Origin: Lycium barbarum
Lineage: Eukaryota; Streptophyta; Magnoliopsida; Solanales; Solanaceae
Direction: 5' to 3'
Assembly (NCBI RefSeq): GCF_019175385.1
Contig: NC_083338.1
Span: 67,588,712 to 67,652,711, forward strand
Length of the DNA stretch: 64,000 nt
Made by a program: the position numbers and the translations under genes. Shown one piece after another: positions 47,621 through 60,481 of this stretch (its first letter is position 1; each line of letters begins with the position of its first letter). Below the pieces are notes generated by a model, which was given only the letters and a program-made list of their open reading frames with translations, searched no databases and was not told the origin of the DNA.

Positions 47621-50600
47621 AACCCTAATCCTCACATTTACACAGAGCTGAACACGCGAAAATAGCATAAAAGCTTGATTTTGAGTTTCTATACTCGAGA
47701 TTAGGATCTTTAGTTTAATTTTAGACTTAGCTTTCTTAAGTTGGGTCTTCTTAGTTCAAAATTTTCACTTATTTTTGTTCTTGTGTGGTGGTTGAGCTCT
47801 TGGATTGGAAGCACTAAGGTTCAAGATTCAATCTTGATCCGGTTGCAAACCAAAAAGGTAAACTTTTATCTTGTTATTACTTTCTTTTAGTTTTTCATTG
47901 TTTAGCTGGAGTGTTAGTGATGATCTTGTTAGCTTAGATATACTATAAATATGAGTGATGTTTAGCTGAGGTGGTATTCTGATAATGTTGTGTTAGTTTT
48001 ATTATATCTGTGATGAATGTGTGGTTATGATGGATCACTAGTACCTTTGTGATTTAGTTTAAATATGATTCTATCCTGTTTAAGCCTACCAGTGCAATAA
48101 ACCAGCCTTTCTCTTATGGCTTGTTTGAGTAAAATGGTTCAGGAGATTTGGGAAATGCTAAAATGAGACTGAATTTAGAAGAATGATATTGGAATTTAAG
48201 GTTCAAAACTTATTATGATTACTGGAAATGGATCTGAATAGTTTGCCACCATAAAAATAGGATGGGTAAATTGTGAATGATATTTGCTGTTCTTTCAGTT
48301 TTAATCAGAATACTTTAGTTAGTTGTTAGATAGCTAAACTAATCTATTCATTAGTCATGATTCGAAATCAAGTAGATTTTGTGAGCTGAAGATATCTAAT
48401 CTTGTATAAAGAAGTTAACTTATTTAAGCATAGATGATCCAATCCCATGTAACCTTCTATATTGATAAGAATAGATGTGTTTGAGGCCTGTCTGACCATA
48501 AATGACTTTGTGTAATTATCATGGGGGCAAGACATGATCTAATTTGTCCTTCGTTGAGTAAGTCTAAAATTAGAAGTCCTCACATGGTCTCAACTGTTTC
48601 ATGAGGGTTGTTTTCTCCTGATTTGAAAGAGACAAGGGAAGAGGAGTGCAATTTCCAATCTATTCAGGTCTTTTATGTATATGTTGTTTGAATCATTCTA
48701 TGAATGGGTGCTTGAATATTGAGTAGGTAATGATCACATTCAAGAAGAGATAGATAATGCAATTGGTCTTTTCTTGAGGGTGAAATATGTTGTTCTGGTC
48801 CTGTTCTTAGTCAGTCCTTTCTTAAAACCAACCTTAAGATGAGGTGTATATGATTTTACTGGAATTCTCATGATGAAAAAGGGCTAAAATCACTTCATAA
48901 CTAAAATGCTAGGGTAGGGTAGTTGAAGATGTTAAAATCTGTGTCATGGTTGGGTTAAATGTTTAATTGGACTTGGTTTAGGGATGGTATTTAGAGAAGC
49001 TTAATTGTGTATAAGTGAGTTATAAACCACTTGACATGGGGAAACCTTTTAAAAGCACCCTAAGGAGAGGGTTAAGCATGAACCAAGTATAACTTGGATC
49101 ATAGCACTTCCCTCTAAATAAGAGGTGCCATGGTATGTCCTACATGCCTATGGGGTGTATATTCACATTGTCCATACTCCTAGTCCTCCAATTTCTATTA
49201 GTAAACCAAAGGGGAAAGGGAACAAAAAAAATGATTTGTTAAGTGTTTAAACAAGCTATTAAAAATGAAAGAAGAAACTACTCACTTCAGGTTGCTAACT
49301 CCTAGAAAGTGAATCTGGTGGAAGCCTTAAGGTCTAAGTCTAATTGTGATATGAAATGCTAAGCTATTTGAGTCATTAGGGTTGTCTCGTCTAAATAATT
49401 ATGTTTGAAATCAGAAGGAAGCCTATCTATAAGTCGTTGGTTGATTTCTGGGAACAAAAGGGTGTTGGTGAGTTGAGATGCAGGTAGTGAGGTTGTGTCT
49501 TGAAGAGAATTCTAAAGCAACTAAAATCATTTAGTTTGTTGAGACCTTGTGTCATTCTTTCTCTGTGAGGTCTTATAGAAGACATAGCTTTTCTTTTCAT
49601 TTTTACCTAAGTGGCAACTCATATGAATGTTATATCCCCTTTCTACATACATGCTCTTATTACTGTTAAAGTGACTAAAGTAAATGTTCATCCCTGTGTG
49701 TTTTCTGGTCATTTGAATCTGCTTAATTCTAGTCTTTTTAGTGTTGTTTCAACTCTGACTTCCTGGTGTTCCAACCTATCTTTATGATCATAAGTTGTAA
49801 TATGTTTGATCCTCTTTAACTTGCATCCCTCTACTGTGCTTTGTTACTGACTAGCATTTTATGAATATGCATTAACCGGTTCTCCCATTTCTTACTATGT
49901 GGACTGCTGATTGCTTGAGGGAATATATATAGAGCTGGTGTGAATCATTTGCCTAACATGTATAGAATTAAGTTGAACTTGAACCAGCTTCAGTCTCAGA
50001 TTTGAACTTAGTCAAAAATAGGAGAACAAAATGGGGTTCTCGGATGGATCTGTCAAATTGAAATAGTGGGTTGCCAGCCCAATAACCTGGAACAACATAT
50101 GTGTGCATGTGTTTTCCCTTTTATATATGTGATATGTATATATATATATGTGATAAATACGATAAAAAATTTCTAACCAGGTTCTCATTTTTTCTCTTTT
50201 CTCCTCTCCAACGCATGCCACTCTGGCCGGGTCAAAAACCAACCTGTCGGGCCTGCAATTTCTTTCACATACAAGCTGTCCAAAGGCAAGAAAAGGTATA
50301 TATATCGCATTGAAGGCCCAACCATGGGTGAAAATGGTCAACTAGGGGTTTGGTACACCCCAAGTCTATCCTTCCTCTTTCATTTCTGTCATTCCATTTT
50401 GTTAAATACAAAACGTTTCTGTCACAAAATGTTTTCTTAAATACAAGATAAATGGAAAAAATATTTCCAAAGCCATTAATGTTATGGCATCTTCTCAAGT
50501 CAAACCAAAATAATTTGGGTGAATAATATATCTTACAAGTCTTTGATAGAAAGAAAACGAAATTGGTTTTTTTCTCTTAAGTGATTTTTGGGCCTCGGCC

Positions 50601-51438
50601 CACAAGAAAAGCTGAAACTAAAGAAAGGTTTTTGGGGCCAAAATCCCTTTGATGTAGAAAGGAATATGAGATGCTCATTTTTGGGCTAGGCCAATAGAAA
50701 ACGTGTCTTTACCAAATACATAAAAGCTTTGGATTTGAACCCACTTTAAAACTAAAATCGATCCTACATACACGGAGTAATAGCAAAAAATCAAACCATT
50801 TATGCAAACCGTACTCGTCCAAATAAGTGAAATATATTTGCAAAATACAAAGTCGTAGAATGGGTTGTTTCGATGTATTATATAAATTGACCGAGACAAA
50901 GTGTGGGATTAAGCATGAACGGAAAAGGGTATATACTTGTTTGTTTACATAGCCAAACCCATTTTGATGGTTTCTTTTTTCATAATACATTATCCTTATA
51001 TATAAAAGGAAGCTATTATTACCCGGATATTATAAATTCGAACCCAAAGTACCCATATATAAGGGGAATATATTCAACTCTATTCCAAAACTAAATGATA
51101 TGCAAATGACAGATTTTATAAATGCCGGAATAAACACTAAATAAACAGTTCATGCAAATACTCATACATTGGAATTCGAAGGTCAACCGTATAGTACAAA
51201 TCCTTAATACTAGGGTGCCTAACACCTTCCCTAGGGGATTATCAGAACCCTTACCTAGAACTTTGGATTACGAAAGTTTTTTCACTGTATATGAATAAAT
51301 CCTTCAAAACTGGTTTTCCTAATTTCTCAAAATATTAGGTGGCGACTCTTTTTCAAAACAAAGTCTGAAAGAGCACCAACAAGTTCGAAGTGGCTTTCCG
51401 AGCGCTAACCCCACCCGAGAAATGCGAACCGTAGCAGA

Positions 51439-51456
51439 TGGCGACTCTGCTGGGTA
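51439..51456 (+). promoter_or_regulatory. Primer binding site of the Ogre element
   Basis: tggcgactctgctgggta, the Arg-tRNA-complement type used by Ogre/Tat elements. The motif ggtggcgactc also occurs about 100 bases earlier inside the LTR. Confidence 0.85.
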
Positions 51457-52004
51457 CTTAAAGGTTCTAACCGTACGGATTCCAGTATAATATGAGTTTA
51501 TTTGTTTTAACTATTTATGTGTTTATTTTCCCGCAATTATAACTATTATTGCATGCATATCATAACTCCGCCTCTCCTGGTTTTTTTTTACATTTTGTTC
51601 CTAAGGCGACTTCGCGGAGCACTGGTCGTTCCTTCACTATGAAACAAAATCCTTTCTTTGGAACCGTTATGAGGCGGGGTTGTTTCGCGGTCGTTCAACA
51701 GCCCTAACGGTTCAGCCCCAGTTGTCCGCTCGGGTTCCTGGTCATTTGTAAAAGCCTACTCTAGTGATAACTAGGACAGAGCTAATCCAAATCCCTACTG
51801 AACTAGAGCATTCGTACTTAGATGAGCCTTGGGTATCTCAGACCTACCTAGGGCTCATTAAGAAGACTACCTTGTGATCGGACGGTCTATGACCCGAAGA
51901 CACCGCATTTCATTTATGTTATATGTGGAAACATGTTTTTCCTTTGTGGTGAACCATTGGCCCTACGGGAAAGGGGGCAATCTTAATAGTATTTTGTTTT
52001 GTAG

Positions 52005-53390
52005 ATGGAAAGAAGAATTCGGTTTGATGTAGTCCACGAGGCCCCAGACCTGCTTCGAGCTTGGTGGGAATAATTAGGAGATGCTCATCGTCCGACTATT
52101 AGTTGCACCCTGGGTCATTACCCTATATTATGACCATGAAGGGTTGCTAGAAGCTAATAGAAGTGTTAACCAAGTACTGGGACGACAAGGAAATGTTGTT
52201 CCGTTTTGGTGACATAGAGATGACTCCGTCCCTGAAAGAAATTAGGGATGCCATAGACAGCAATGAAACCTATCTAAGAAGGCGGCACAAGCCAGATCAT
52301 AATTTGTTGTTTCCTCAAAGGCCGACCATTGGCCAAATTATGAAATTTCTTGCTTTGACTGAGTCACAGAGGCCCACTGTAGCCTTTAGGGATCTGTACA
52401 GGAGGTTCGGGGATATTTTCGAGTATAATTTATATCAAAAGGAATTCAAGAGCCGAGAAGAATGGGAAGCTCTTTGGCCTTTAGCATTTTCCATCGCGCT
52501 ATTAGGTACTATGGTGTTCCGGAAGGACGAATCATTGGCTATAGACACTAGAGTGATCTATTTAGCCCAAGCTATCTTTTATGGCGTGACCAAGGATCAA
52601 GAAACTAGGTATTTCGACCTAGCCCCTATCATCCTGGCGGACATCTTTCGAGCCTTAAACAAATGCCAGAATCATTTTTGATACTTCTAGTTATGTAATA
52701 TGCTTCTACAATGGTGGACTATCAAACACCTCAACATGACCAAAGAGGTTCAGGGTTGGAGTCGACAGAACAGGATAGACCCCTCGTAGATTACTGTCCA
52801 GCTCTCGAATTTGTGTCCAAAACTGGTTGGGCTAATTTCTTCGCTGATTTGACTGAAGATCGGCTTCAGTGGATGTTCCCCGACATCACATCTGAAACCA
52901 TAGTAGTTTGGGGAAAAAATTGCCCATTCGTGCCATTAGTCGGGGTTCGAGGGATACGCCCCTACTATTCATCTCGGGTTTTGAGGTAGTTTGGGAGAAG
53001 GGAAGTAATACCCCAAGCAGGGAACCCCGGGCAGTTCATCGTCAAACATACAGAACAGAAAATCAAGCATGCTAGGATAATTCTTACATAATGGAAAGGT
53101 CGTGTGAGGTGGGGACCAGACACTTTAGACCCAGACAGGTTCGAAGCAGGACGTGACCCGGGATACTATGAATGGCTGCAAGGTCATTTGGCCTGCACAC
53201 CTATCCCAGGGCCCACACTTCATCACGATGTCTGAGAAGAAGATCATCTGAAAGAATGTTTGGAAAGTACGGATGAGCGTTTGGCTAAGATTCTGGAAGA
53301 GTCGGATCCTGTGATAGTCAGAACGGAGCTGTATCAGACACGTCTTCACATTTAGGCCGCCTTTCGAAGGGTCAAAGAGGCCAAAACAGA
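52005..53390 (+). pseudogene. Ogre/Tat ORF1 (extra ORF upstream of gag), broken
   Basis: The frame opens at 52005 (MERRIRFDVVHEAPDLL), about 550 bases after the primer site. It continues in another frame from 52163 for 172 codons (LFRFGDIEMTPSLKEIRDAI, then EEWEALWPLAFSIALLGTMV), and then in a third from 52711 (PLVDYCPALEF, DRLQWMFPDI, VPLVGVRGIRPYYSSRVLR) on to about 53390. This aspartate/aromatic-rich protein matches my memory of ORF1 in Solanaceae Tat/Ogre elements, whose role is unknown. Breaks: a stop near 52070, frameshifts near 52150 and 52700, and stops at 52679, 52987, 53089, 53233 and 53353. It is not functional as it stands. Confidence 0.78.
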
Positions 53391-53823
53391 TCAAGCCTCG
53401 ACATCAATCGCTGGAGGACTTTGCTGATTTTACTGCTTTTATTTTTAGAGCCCCATGTCGGCTTCGTCATCTTTTGTAATCCCTTCAGGGAAGATATTAT
53501 TATTAATGAACGATGATTTTCGGGGAAATGGTTCATCTTTACTAATGACACTTGCATGTCTCAAACGATTAAGACAACCTTGGCTCGAAAAGCCTTCGGA
53601 ACATAAGTAGTATAACTATTTACAAATTACATGACTATTTGCTACATGCTTCACAAGCTTACTTGCTATATGTGCTACAGTGTATTAAAACCTGAATACG
53701 ATTGAACCAATGTTTTAAATTATATACCTAAAAGAAAAACCAATTGACTTAAGACTTACCCTAGTTTATCTCCACTCAAAAAGGTTGGCTGACAAATCCC
53801 AAACCAAAATGATCAGAACATGC
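53391..53823 (+). other. Spacer between ORF1 and gag-like region
   Basis: Non-coding, with a pyrimidine-rich stretch at 53421-53450. Nothing else recognised. Confidence 0.5.
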
Positions 53824-55010
53824 TCACCGTAGGAGAAACCGCTGAGATGCTAAGACTCAAGGTTCAGCAAATGGAAGAGCATCTTCAAGAAATAGGAAAG
53901 AAGATTGAAGAGGTTGATAGGCTACTGAATCTGGTTGGTAACCCACCAGAAGGGATACCACAAGAATAGTACTATGAGGAGAACGTCTTCGAGGAAGTGA
54001 GGGAGTTGGTGATGAACTACATACCGCTGGAGAGGAGGCTAGAGACAACTCGAGAAAGAGCCCTAGAAGAGGGAAATGAGAATTAGAGAGCTGATTCTGA
54101 CCCGTGCATGATAGAGTCAGATCTAAAAAGAGTCAGAGCCTCAAGAGGAAGCCTCCGAACCACAAGAAGCTGAAGAAGAGCAACCAGAGGAAGTTAAGCC
54201 CTAGGATATGGAACAAGAAGAGTCTGAACTTGTGGACATAGAGGTCGAGGAAGACCAAGAGCCTTTTGGGATGTTCCCCGAGTTTCAAGAAGAAGGAAAT
54301 GATGTGGATGATGAGTCTGACTATTATACCCCTACCGACGAGGGATCTGATTTCTGTGCACCCTCACCTGAGCCAGCTGCCTCCACCATGGCATCAGGAA
54401 ATTTTGGAAAAGCAGACCCTCCTCATCTACCCGCCTGGTGAAGCGTAGGCTTCAAATCCCGATATTCCCCATTTAGAGTGGATCCTCGACCCGTCAGTTG
54501 TAAGGATGTGTTCGAGAAAATGCAAGCTGTGGGGATACCTGGCACTACTCGAGTCAGACTGCCAGTCCCCGTGTTGGTCTACGCCTATAAAAGATGCCTG
54601 TTTCACCGTAATCAGGCGGGCCATAGTTTGGGATTAAGGAGAAGGATTGTTAGCTTAATTGATGATAGGGTCATTGGAACTTTATGGGGAACACATACCC
54701 TACTAGTCCTCAACCCTATCATACCAGAAGAAGGAGTCACCGCCGAAACTCTAATCTGGCGGTATGATTTCACAATCTTTGAGGAGACATATGCTCGCAT
54801 CTTCTCAACCTTGGCTGCTTTAAGGAAAATCAGACTCGTGGAACCTGTCCACGAGCCCGCGCCAATAGGACCCAATAGGAACAAATTTTTCTTGTACCAT
54901 ACTGGAGCTATGGGACGTGACATGAAGAATGCTATGCATTCAAGCTCGAGCTCGAGCATATGATTAAGATGGGGGAGATTTTGGTCATCCTCCCGCCACA
55001 GTAATGAGAA
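53824..55010 (+). pseudogene. Ogre gag-like region with two Cys/His modules
   Basis: Starts at ATG 53824 with a coiled-coil-like heptad stretch (TAEMLRLKVQQMEEHLQEIG). After stops at 53968 and 54085 and a frame change, it becomes an acidic segment (54208-54440), then a 161-codon frame at 54478-54963. That frame has two similar modules: DVFEKMQAVGIP ... RCLFHRNQAGHSL ... RRIVSLIDDRVI, and ARIFSTLAALRKIRLVEP ... FLYHTGAMGRDM. The latter's expected Leu-rich end continues in another frame after a frameshift near 54940. Such modules mark the gag C-terminus in Tat/Ogre elements. No protease follows directly. Confidence 0.6.
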
Positions 55011-55627
55011 GAAAGGAAAGATGAGAGAGCGAGTTCGTAAGGACAGTGACTCGCGGAGCTATATTTTTGGGTAGATAGTAGGTGTCCCCCACTTTTGCAC
55101 ATAAAAAGTTTCCCCCTCCCTATATAAATATGTAAGGAACCACGCTGACCTGATATCCCTATCGAGGGATACGCAGGAAGCCCTAGTTGGGCCTGGTCTG
55201 GGGATGTCTATAGTTAGGGTTAGCCCAAAAGGATATTTAGGGAAAATGTATATACTTCTTTTGTAAACTGAACTACGATAGGGCCTTATTTCCCCTGGTG
55301 GGATATGTAGGCAGTCTACGTAGGACTCGGCCCTTACATAATATAAAATATAATCCCCCCCCTCCCCGCGTTATTTTAACTTTTGTAAAAGAAAGAAAGC
55401 TGGCCAATATAAGTCAACCTCAAAACCCATTGGACCGAGATCCACCCAAACCCAAAAAAGGCCCATAACCTCCGAACCTTTAGAACAAAGGATCAATCAA
55501 TATTTGAGCTTTAATACATGACTCTATGTGCTATGTGCGCTCTTAAATACCGATATGTGATATCTTGCTTTATATTTATATCCAAATACCTAACTTTGTC
55601 TACCGTTGAGTTATTCTTATCTTATAG
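55011..55627 (+). other. Non-coding Ogre internal stretch
   Basis: Contains two related 'gaactacgatagg...gggatatgtaggcagtctacg' type segments (55130-55175 and 55268-55330), which I recall as common in Tat elements, and a C-rich run at 55360-55376. No ORF. Confidence 0.5.
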
Positions 55628-55988
55628 AATGAGGCCAATTAGTTTAGTACCGAAAGCTGGCATACTTCACGAGATCAAAGGTCGCGTTAGCATCCCTCTC
55701 AAACGAAGATAGAGGAAAAGAGAAAATGATTGATACACCGAATAATGGTAGAGATAAGCTCGTTCTCCGCGAGGGAGATACCCAAGACCTACAGGAAGTG
55801 TCGTCTCAGGAAGATGTGATCGCGACATTACTAACTGCCTTCACGACCCTCCAAGAAAAGGTGGCTAGCAATGAGGTAGCCAATGCTGACAAGGGCGCCT
55901 CAACTGAAGGAAGAAGGCCTCATCCTCTCTTCCCTTCGCTAAGTTCTCCAATGCCTAATCATTTCCCATCTACCCACCAAGAACCATC
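55628..55988 (+). CDS. Possible gag N-terminus of the Ogre element, cut by G
   Basis: An ATG at 55726 opens 113 codons, the first 87 belonging to the Ogre. It begins MIDTPNNGRDKLVLREGDTQ, then SQEDVIATLLTAFTTLQEKV (amphipathic, perhaps helical), then a Pro-rich tail cut at the G insertion (55989); the remaining codons read into the LTR of G. A shorter frame from 55629 (MRPISLVPKAG) ends in a stop at 55710. Composition fits a Tat-type gag start, but its position after gag-C-terminal-like modules is odd. Low confidence. Confidence 0.4.
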
Positions 55989-58900
55989 TGTCACGACCCA
56001 GCCCCGTGGGCCGCGACTGGTGTCCTTCTGGGACACCCCAAACGAACTCACACCCAGACCATCGTAATCAGACTCGTCCGAACTCAACGTACGTTATTCG
56101 AACTCATCATCGTAATCAGATATCTACCGAACACTTATCCTAAGGAGTCGCCCGTACAGATCAGACAAATCACAAATCAGAAAGGAGGCGGAATATACAT
56201 CGCCAAATTTCACACACACACATCAGAAGGGTGGCGGAATGCACATCGCCCCCAAATACATACACATACATACAAACTTAGAGGCCGACTTGGCCATAGT
56301 AGCGTACGGGCCGCTTAAGATCGCAAAACAGACTCACATGCAAACACACCGGACCCACGACCCACAAATCTGACTACAGGCCTCTAGACAAAACAGAACA
56401 TAAGAACATAGGACGGGACAGGGCCCCGCCGTACCCACTCATCCAAATATACAGAATACAGACACAACAAAAGATATGTACCAAAAGTAGGCTCCGGATC
56501 AAGGGGAGCTTTCCAACACAGCAGAATGAGTAGCCTAAACTGGAGGACCACCCAAACGAGCTTCTGTACCTGCGGGCATGAAACACAGCCCCCGAAGGAA
56601 CGGGGGTCAGTACGGGAGAAGTACTGAGTATGTAAAGCAGAAGGTACAGAAATCACAAACACAGCTGGAGTCAGAAAGAACAAACACACCAACATCGTAA
56701 ACAAAGCAAACCTGCGCGGGAGGCGAACGTACAAATGCAAATCAAATCATGTATAGGGTTTAGGAACGTGGTCACCCCCCGACGCTGGTGCCATAACACA
56801 TCATAACTCCAGAAGTTTTCAAATCTCCGTACAGTCTCCAAACACATCATATCACACACACATCATATCATCAGAACATATCAAATGCCATATCACATCA
56901 TAACTCCATAAGCGGTAACCGGCCCTATGGCGAGGCCTCGGAAACCGTAACACATCATAACTCCCGAATATATTTTAGCGCGCACGATCACAAAGTCGGC
57001 CCGGGTACCGACGAATGAAGTCATAGCAGACAGCACGAACAGAGTAGTGCAGAAACCATATGCATATCAAAATAATTTGTCGGACTCAACATATAGTTTA
57101 CGTATAGGTATATACTGACGCCAGAAGGCTCGGAGCAGGAATCAGATTGATCAAAGTTTATGTGTAAAAGTTACGAAGTTCCAAACTGCCAAATTCTCAA
57201 GAAAAAGCGTTCATAAGTCATTTTTCGAAAATCTCACATCATTCAGAGGGGAAAACGTACATTAATGGCATAGGAAGTTTCAACCACATCCCTGGGTCAT
57301 AAACAGACGGTCGCAGATTATAACGGACACAAACGGACCAAACAAACCGAATAAGGGGAGCCTCGGGGCTCGCGGGCCCACCTCGGGTCAAATTGAGGCG
57401 GCGGACACAAATCACAGACTTTCGGCTCCATAGAGCCATCTACGGAAGTTTCGAGGAGTTTCGGACACAACAGCACAAGTTATGGAGGTACGAACATTCT
57501 TTTAACCAAATGCGACAAAAAGGGTTCAATCGCGCTGAATGAATAGTGCTCGAACTTGAACTTCGATTTCCAAGAGCAGGGTTATTCCCGAGGGGCCGAT
57601 CTTAACCTAGTATGTCTAGGACATGCCAAAAGAATGATAGGTAGGCTTTACATACCTGGTTGGCGCCTTACGCTCCTCAAATCGCAATTCCCGTTTCGTC
57701 CAGAAACTGCAAATGGTCACTTTTACCAGTTACTATTCATGAGAATTAACATTTTAGTCTTTGGGCTATATTTGGCTACCGAAATTTCGGCAGCACTTCC
57801 CCTATAAATCTAACACCCCCGAGACTTAGCTCGGCTCAAAATACAACGACAACAACAGCCCAAACATCATAAAACCATACAAACCACAATCATACTACAT
57901 TAACTTCAAAATTTCACTTTAATACATAAGTTGGCAAATTCTTGACTCAACTTCAAAATTCCAAATCTATTTCCACATTAGTCCATTCATTCACTCATTC
58001 CCAATTATTCAAACACACTACATACAAGTTCCAAATCACATACAAACATCCCCAAAGTTCACTACTTTCCAATTTTCATTCAAAACACCAAAAGTTACGA
58101 CGAACGTTCTAACTTGCGTCGTTTCATTCCAAATTCGTTATCATCAACCCTAAATCTTATTTAAGGTCTTTAGTGTCATAAATATACTATGATATACACA
58201 AATATACCAAAGGTATACGCTTTCCGATAACGTCCGAAATTATTTTCTACAACCAACTCAATTCTTTAATCGATCCTTTACGACATAAAGATCACAACAA
58301 CACATTATTAAAACTAAACAAGATAAAATTCTTATGGCTTGCACCACATGGAACTCACGGCCAAACACACCCTTTTTTCCACACACACACCATGCACAAA
58401 CACAACTTCATCCCACAATCTTCACACTAATCCAATCACTAACACATATACATCCATTTCATAACATTAAAACATAAAAATCTTACCTTTTTCTTGAATT
58501 TCCGACTTGTCGCAAACGTCGCTCTTTCTCCAAACTACTTGTATCACGTCGGAGAGCGTCTTGAGTACTTTACAACTATGTAAAACTTGAGATTTTTGGA
58601 TCAACAATCAAGCTTGGAAATTTTTCTTTCTTTTTCTCTCTAGTGGCCGAAACCCCTCTTTCTTTGTGTTCTTGATTTTTTGATCTATTTTCTTGATAAT
58701 TACCAAGTGTGCTTGATATATATCCACTCATAGGTCATGTGCATAGCACATGACCTTAATGAAATGGGCTTGGGCTTGCCCCCCCCCTTGGCCGGCCTCT
58801 TCAAGGACTTGGGCTTCAATTCCTTGTTGTCCAAACTTGGCCCAATTCGTGAAATGTCCCGTTTTGTAATTCCCGGAACTAATTTCTAAAATTCCAAATT

Positions 58901-59044
58901 TACCCTCGGCCTTCCCCGAGGTCTTGACATCAATGATTCCATAATCAACATGAGCATAGCAACTTGAATCAAATTATTTCCTCAACACACACAAGTCTTA
59001 TTTATTTCTTGATTTCCCGTTAAACGAAAATACGGGACATAACA
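55989..59044 (-). repeat. G 3' LTR
   Basis: On the minus strand it starts TGTTATGTCCCG at 59044 and ends GGGTCGTGACA at 55989, 3.06 kb. The block ggggaagtgctgccgaaatt (here GTG, not ATG) is at 57782-57801, the donor-like site AG/GTATGTAAAG near 57648-57657, the conserved gacccccgttccttcggggg block at 56590-56611 and the terminal hairpin at 55990-56017. Confidence 0.93.
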
Positions 59045-59080
59045 TTCTCCCCCCCTTAAGAACATTCGTCCTCGAATGTT
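59045..59080 (-). promoter_or_regulatory. Polypurine tract and hairpin of G
   Basis: On the minus strand AACATTCGAGGACGAATGTT (59061-59080) is a perfect hairpin, followed by cttaagggggggagaa and the LTR start. Confidence 0.88.
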
Positions 59081-59359
59081 GAATCGAACTCATGGGTGTC
59101 GTACTACTCCGGGAGGGTTCTCTTGATAGTTGTCCTTTATTGATTTCTCCGACATGTCTTCTTTACCAATACTAGGGTAGATTTTTCACATCACTGACTC
59201 AAATACCTTCATAATACATTTTCTCATACTCTACGTAATCACCGAACTCTGCACTACATTCTTGTAAGGGACGGACACTTTCCAGACATCATCGTCAATA
59301 TCATCTTCTTTTCACACTCCTGAGTTTCTTTACCACATCGTCGTAATCTCACTTTACTT

Positions 59360-59905
59360 CATATCAGACACTTCATGCCAAACAGATTCAGAACTAAAAC
59401 CGAACGGATTCATAATCGGAGGCAGACATACTCAACTATGGCGGACGGATTCGTAGTCGAAGTCAGAGGTACGGAAGTATATCAGACAGACTGAAATGTG
59501 TCAAACAAATCTGGGCTCGGAGTTAGACGTACAAAGGCGTATCGGACGAATTTGTAAGCAGAATCAACACACGAAGATACACCAGACAGATTCACAATTG
59601 AAGTCAAACGTATGGACTCATATCGAACGGATCCGAAATCAGAATCAAATATACAGGATTGTTTCATACAAAGTTGTGACCAGTCAAACCGAAGTGTATC
59701 AAACACACACACGGTCAAAATCAAACGCACCGAAGCATATCAGACGGATTTATATCCAGATTCAGACCCACAGAGGTGCGCCAGACAGGAACGGATTCAG
59801 AATCAAACGCACAAAAGGTTCATCGGACGGGAACATAGTCGAACTCAGAAATATAGAGGCGTACTAGGCAGAGCCTTATCAGACTCGGAAATGCAAAAGC
59901 GCCAC
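59360..59905. repeat. 41-bp minisatellite in G
   Basis: About 13 diverged head-to-tail units. Full units start at 59401 and 59442; the plus-strand consensus begins cagacggattcatagtcga and ends gaagcatat. Most units are 40-42 bases, with two partial units. Because 41 is not a multiple of three, the open frames here cannot encode a repeated protein. Confidence 0.88.
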
Positions 59906-60388
59906 AGATAGGATGTCAATTTAGGATCAAATCATTCCTATTAGGGCTTCAATAATTCATGATAATTCCCTTTATTTGCAAACTCACTCACCAAGTCGTC
60001 ACACAATTTACCTTGCGTCTTACGTACCAACTCCTTCAAGGATTCCAATTACTCACACTGCTTATCTTTTATTTATCACAACATCAGTTTCCGGGGCTCG
60101 GCTCTTAACCCACATGGCACTGAATGAAAATCATACACACACATACACATACACGTACACATACACACACTTATTCGGACCTTACTGGAGAAAATCTCTG
60201 GCTGTTATTCAAATTCGTTCAATTTCCCAAGAAGTGTTGTACCCTTTCCTTTTTGCCCATTTAGTCCGCCTCGTTCCGCGCGACTCTCGAAAGGGTACTA
60301 ATTACTCCACACACATCCTATTACCTTTTGGTTACCTCAAATTCCCATCTACATTAATCATACTTACACTTATGAAAAACTTTGCATT

Positions 60389-60481
60389 ACTTCCCAGGGG
60401 GTCACCCATCCCAGAATTGCTCTGGCTTGAGCACGCTTAACCCCGAAACTTTCACTCATTTTGATGCGTTAGGGCTGATAT
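60389..60481 (-). other. 5S-rRNA-like module inside G
   Basis: On the minus strand: tcagccctaacgcat, diverged sequence, then gttaagcgtgct (A-box-like, 60430-60441), then ggatgggtgacc and cccctgggaagt (60389-60410). The 3' two thirds of the 5S core are well kept; the 5' part is weaker than in D. Upstream flanking sequence (gtgaa then ttcagaaaggcga) has a counterpart upstream of the D copy, so the module was present before these elements split. Confidence 0.75.

Larger units (their letters stand above)
46048..51436 (+). repeat. Ogre 5' LTR, 5.4 kb
   Basis: From TGTTGACACTTAATTTT to accgtagca, two bases before the primer site. AT-rich U3 contains diverged 92-bp tandem units. A TATA box (ctataaatag, 47611-47620) sits downstream of a CT-rich stretch (47140-47220). 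The long U5 (to 51436) ends with 'gggtgcctaacaccttccc' near 51213, typical of this lineage as I remember it. No protein is encoded; an 81-codon frame at 47230 has no family resemblance. The length fits Ogre elements, whose LTRs can reach about 5 kb. Confidence 0.82.

Noticed and set aside
54612..54959. 115-codon minus-strand ORF
   Set aside because: Antisense to the Ogre gag-like frame, with no features of its own.
59496..59867. 123-codon plus-strand ORF
   Set aside because: It runs through the 41-bp minisatellite on the non-coding strand of G; the unit is not a multiple of three, so no protein repeat results.
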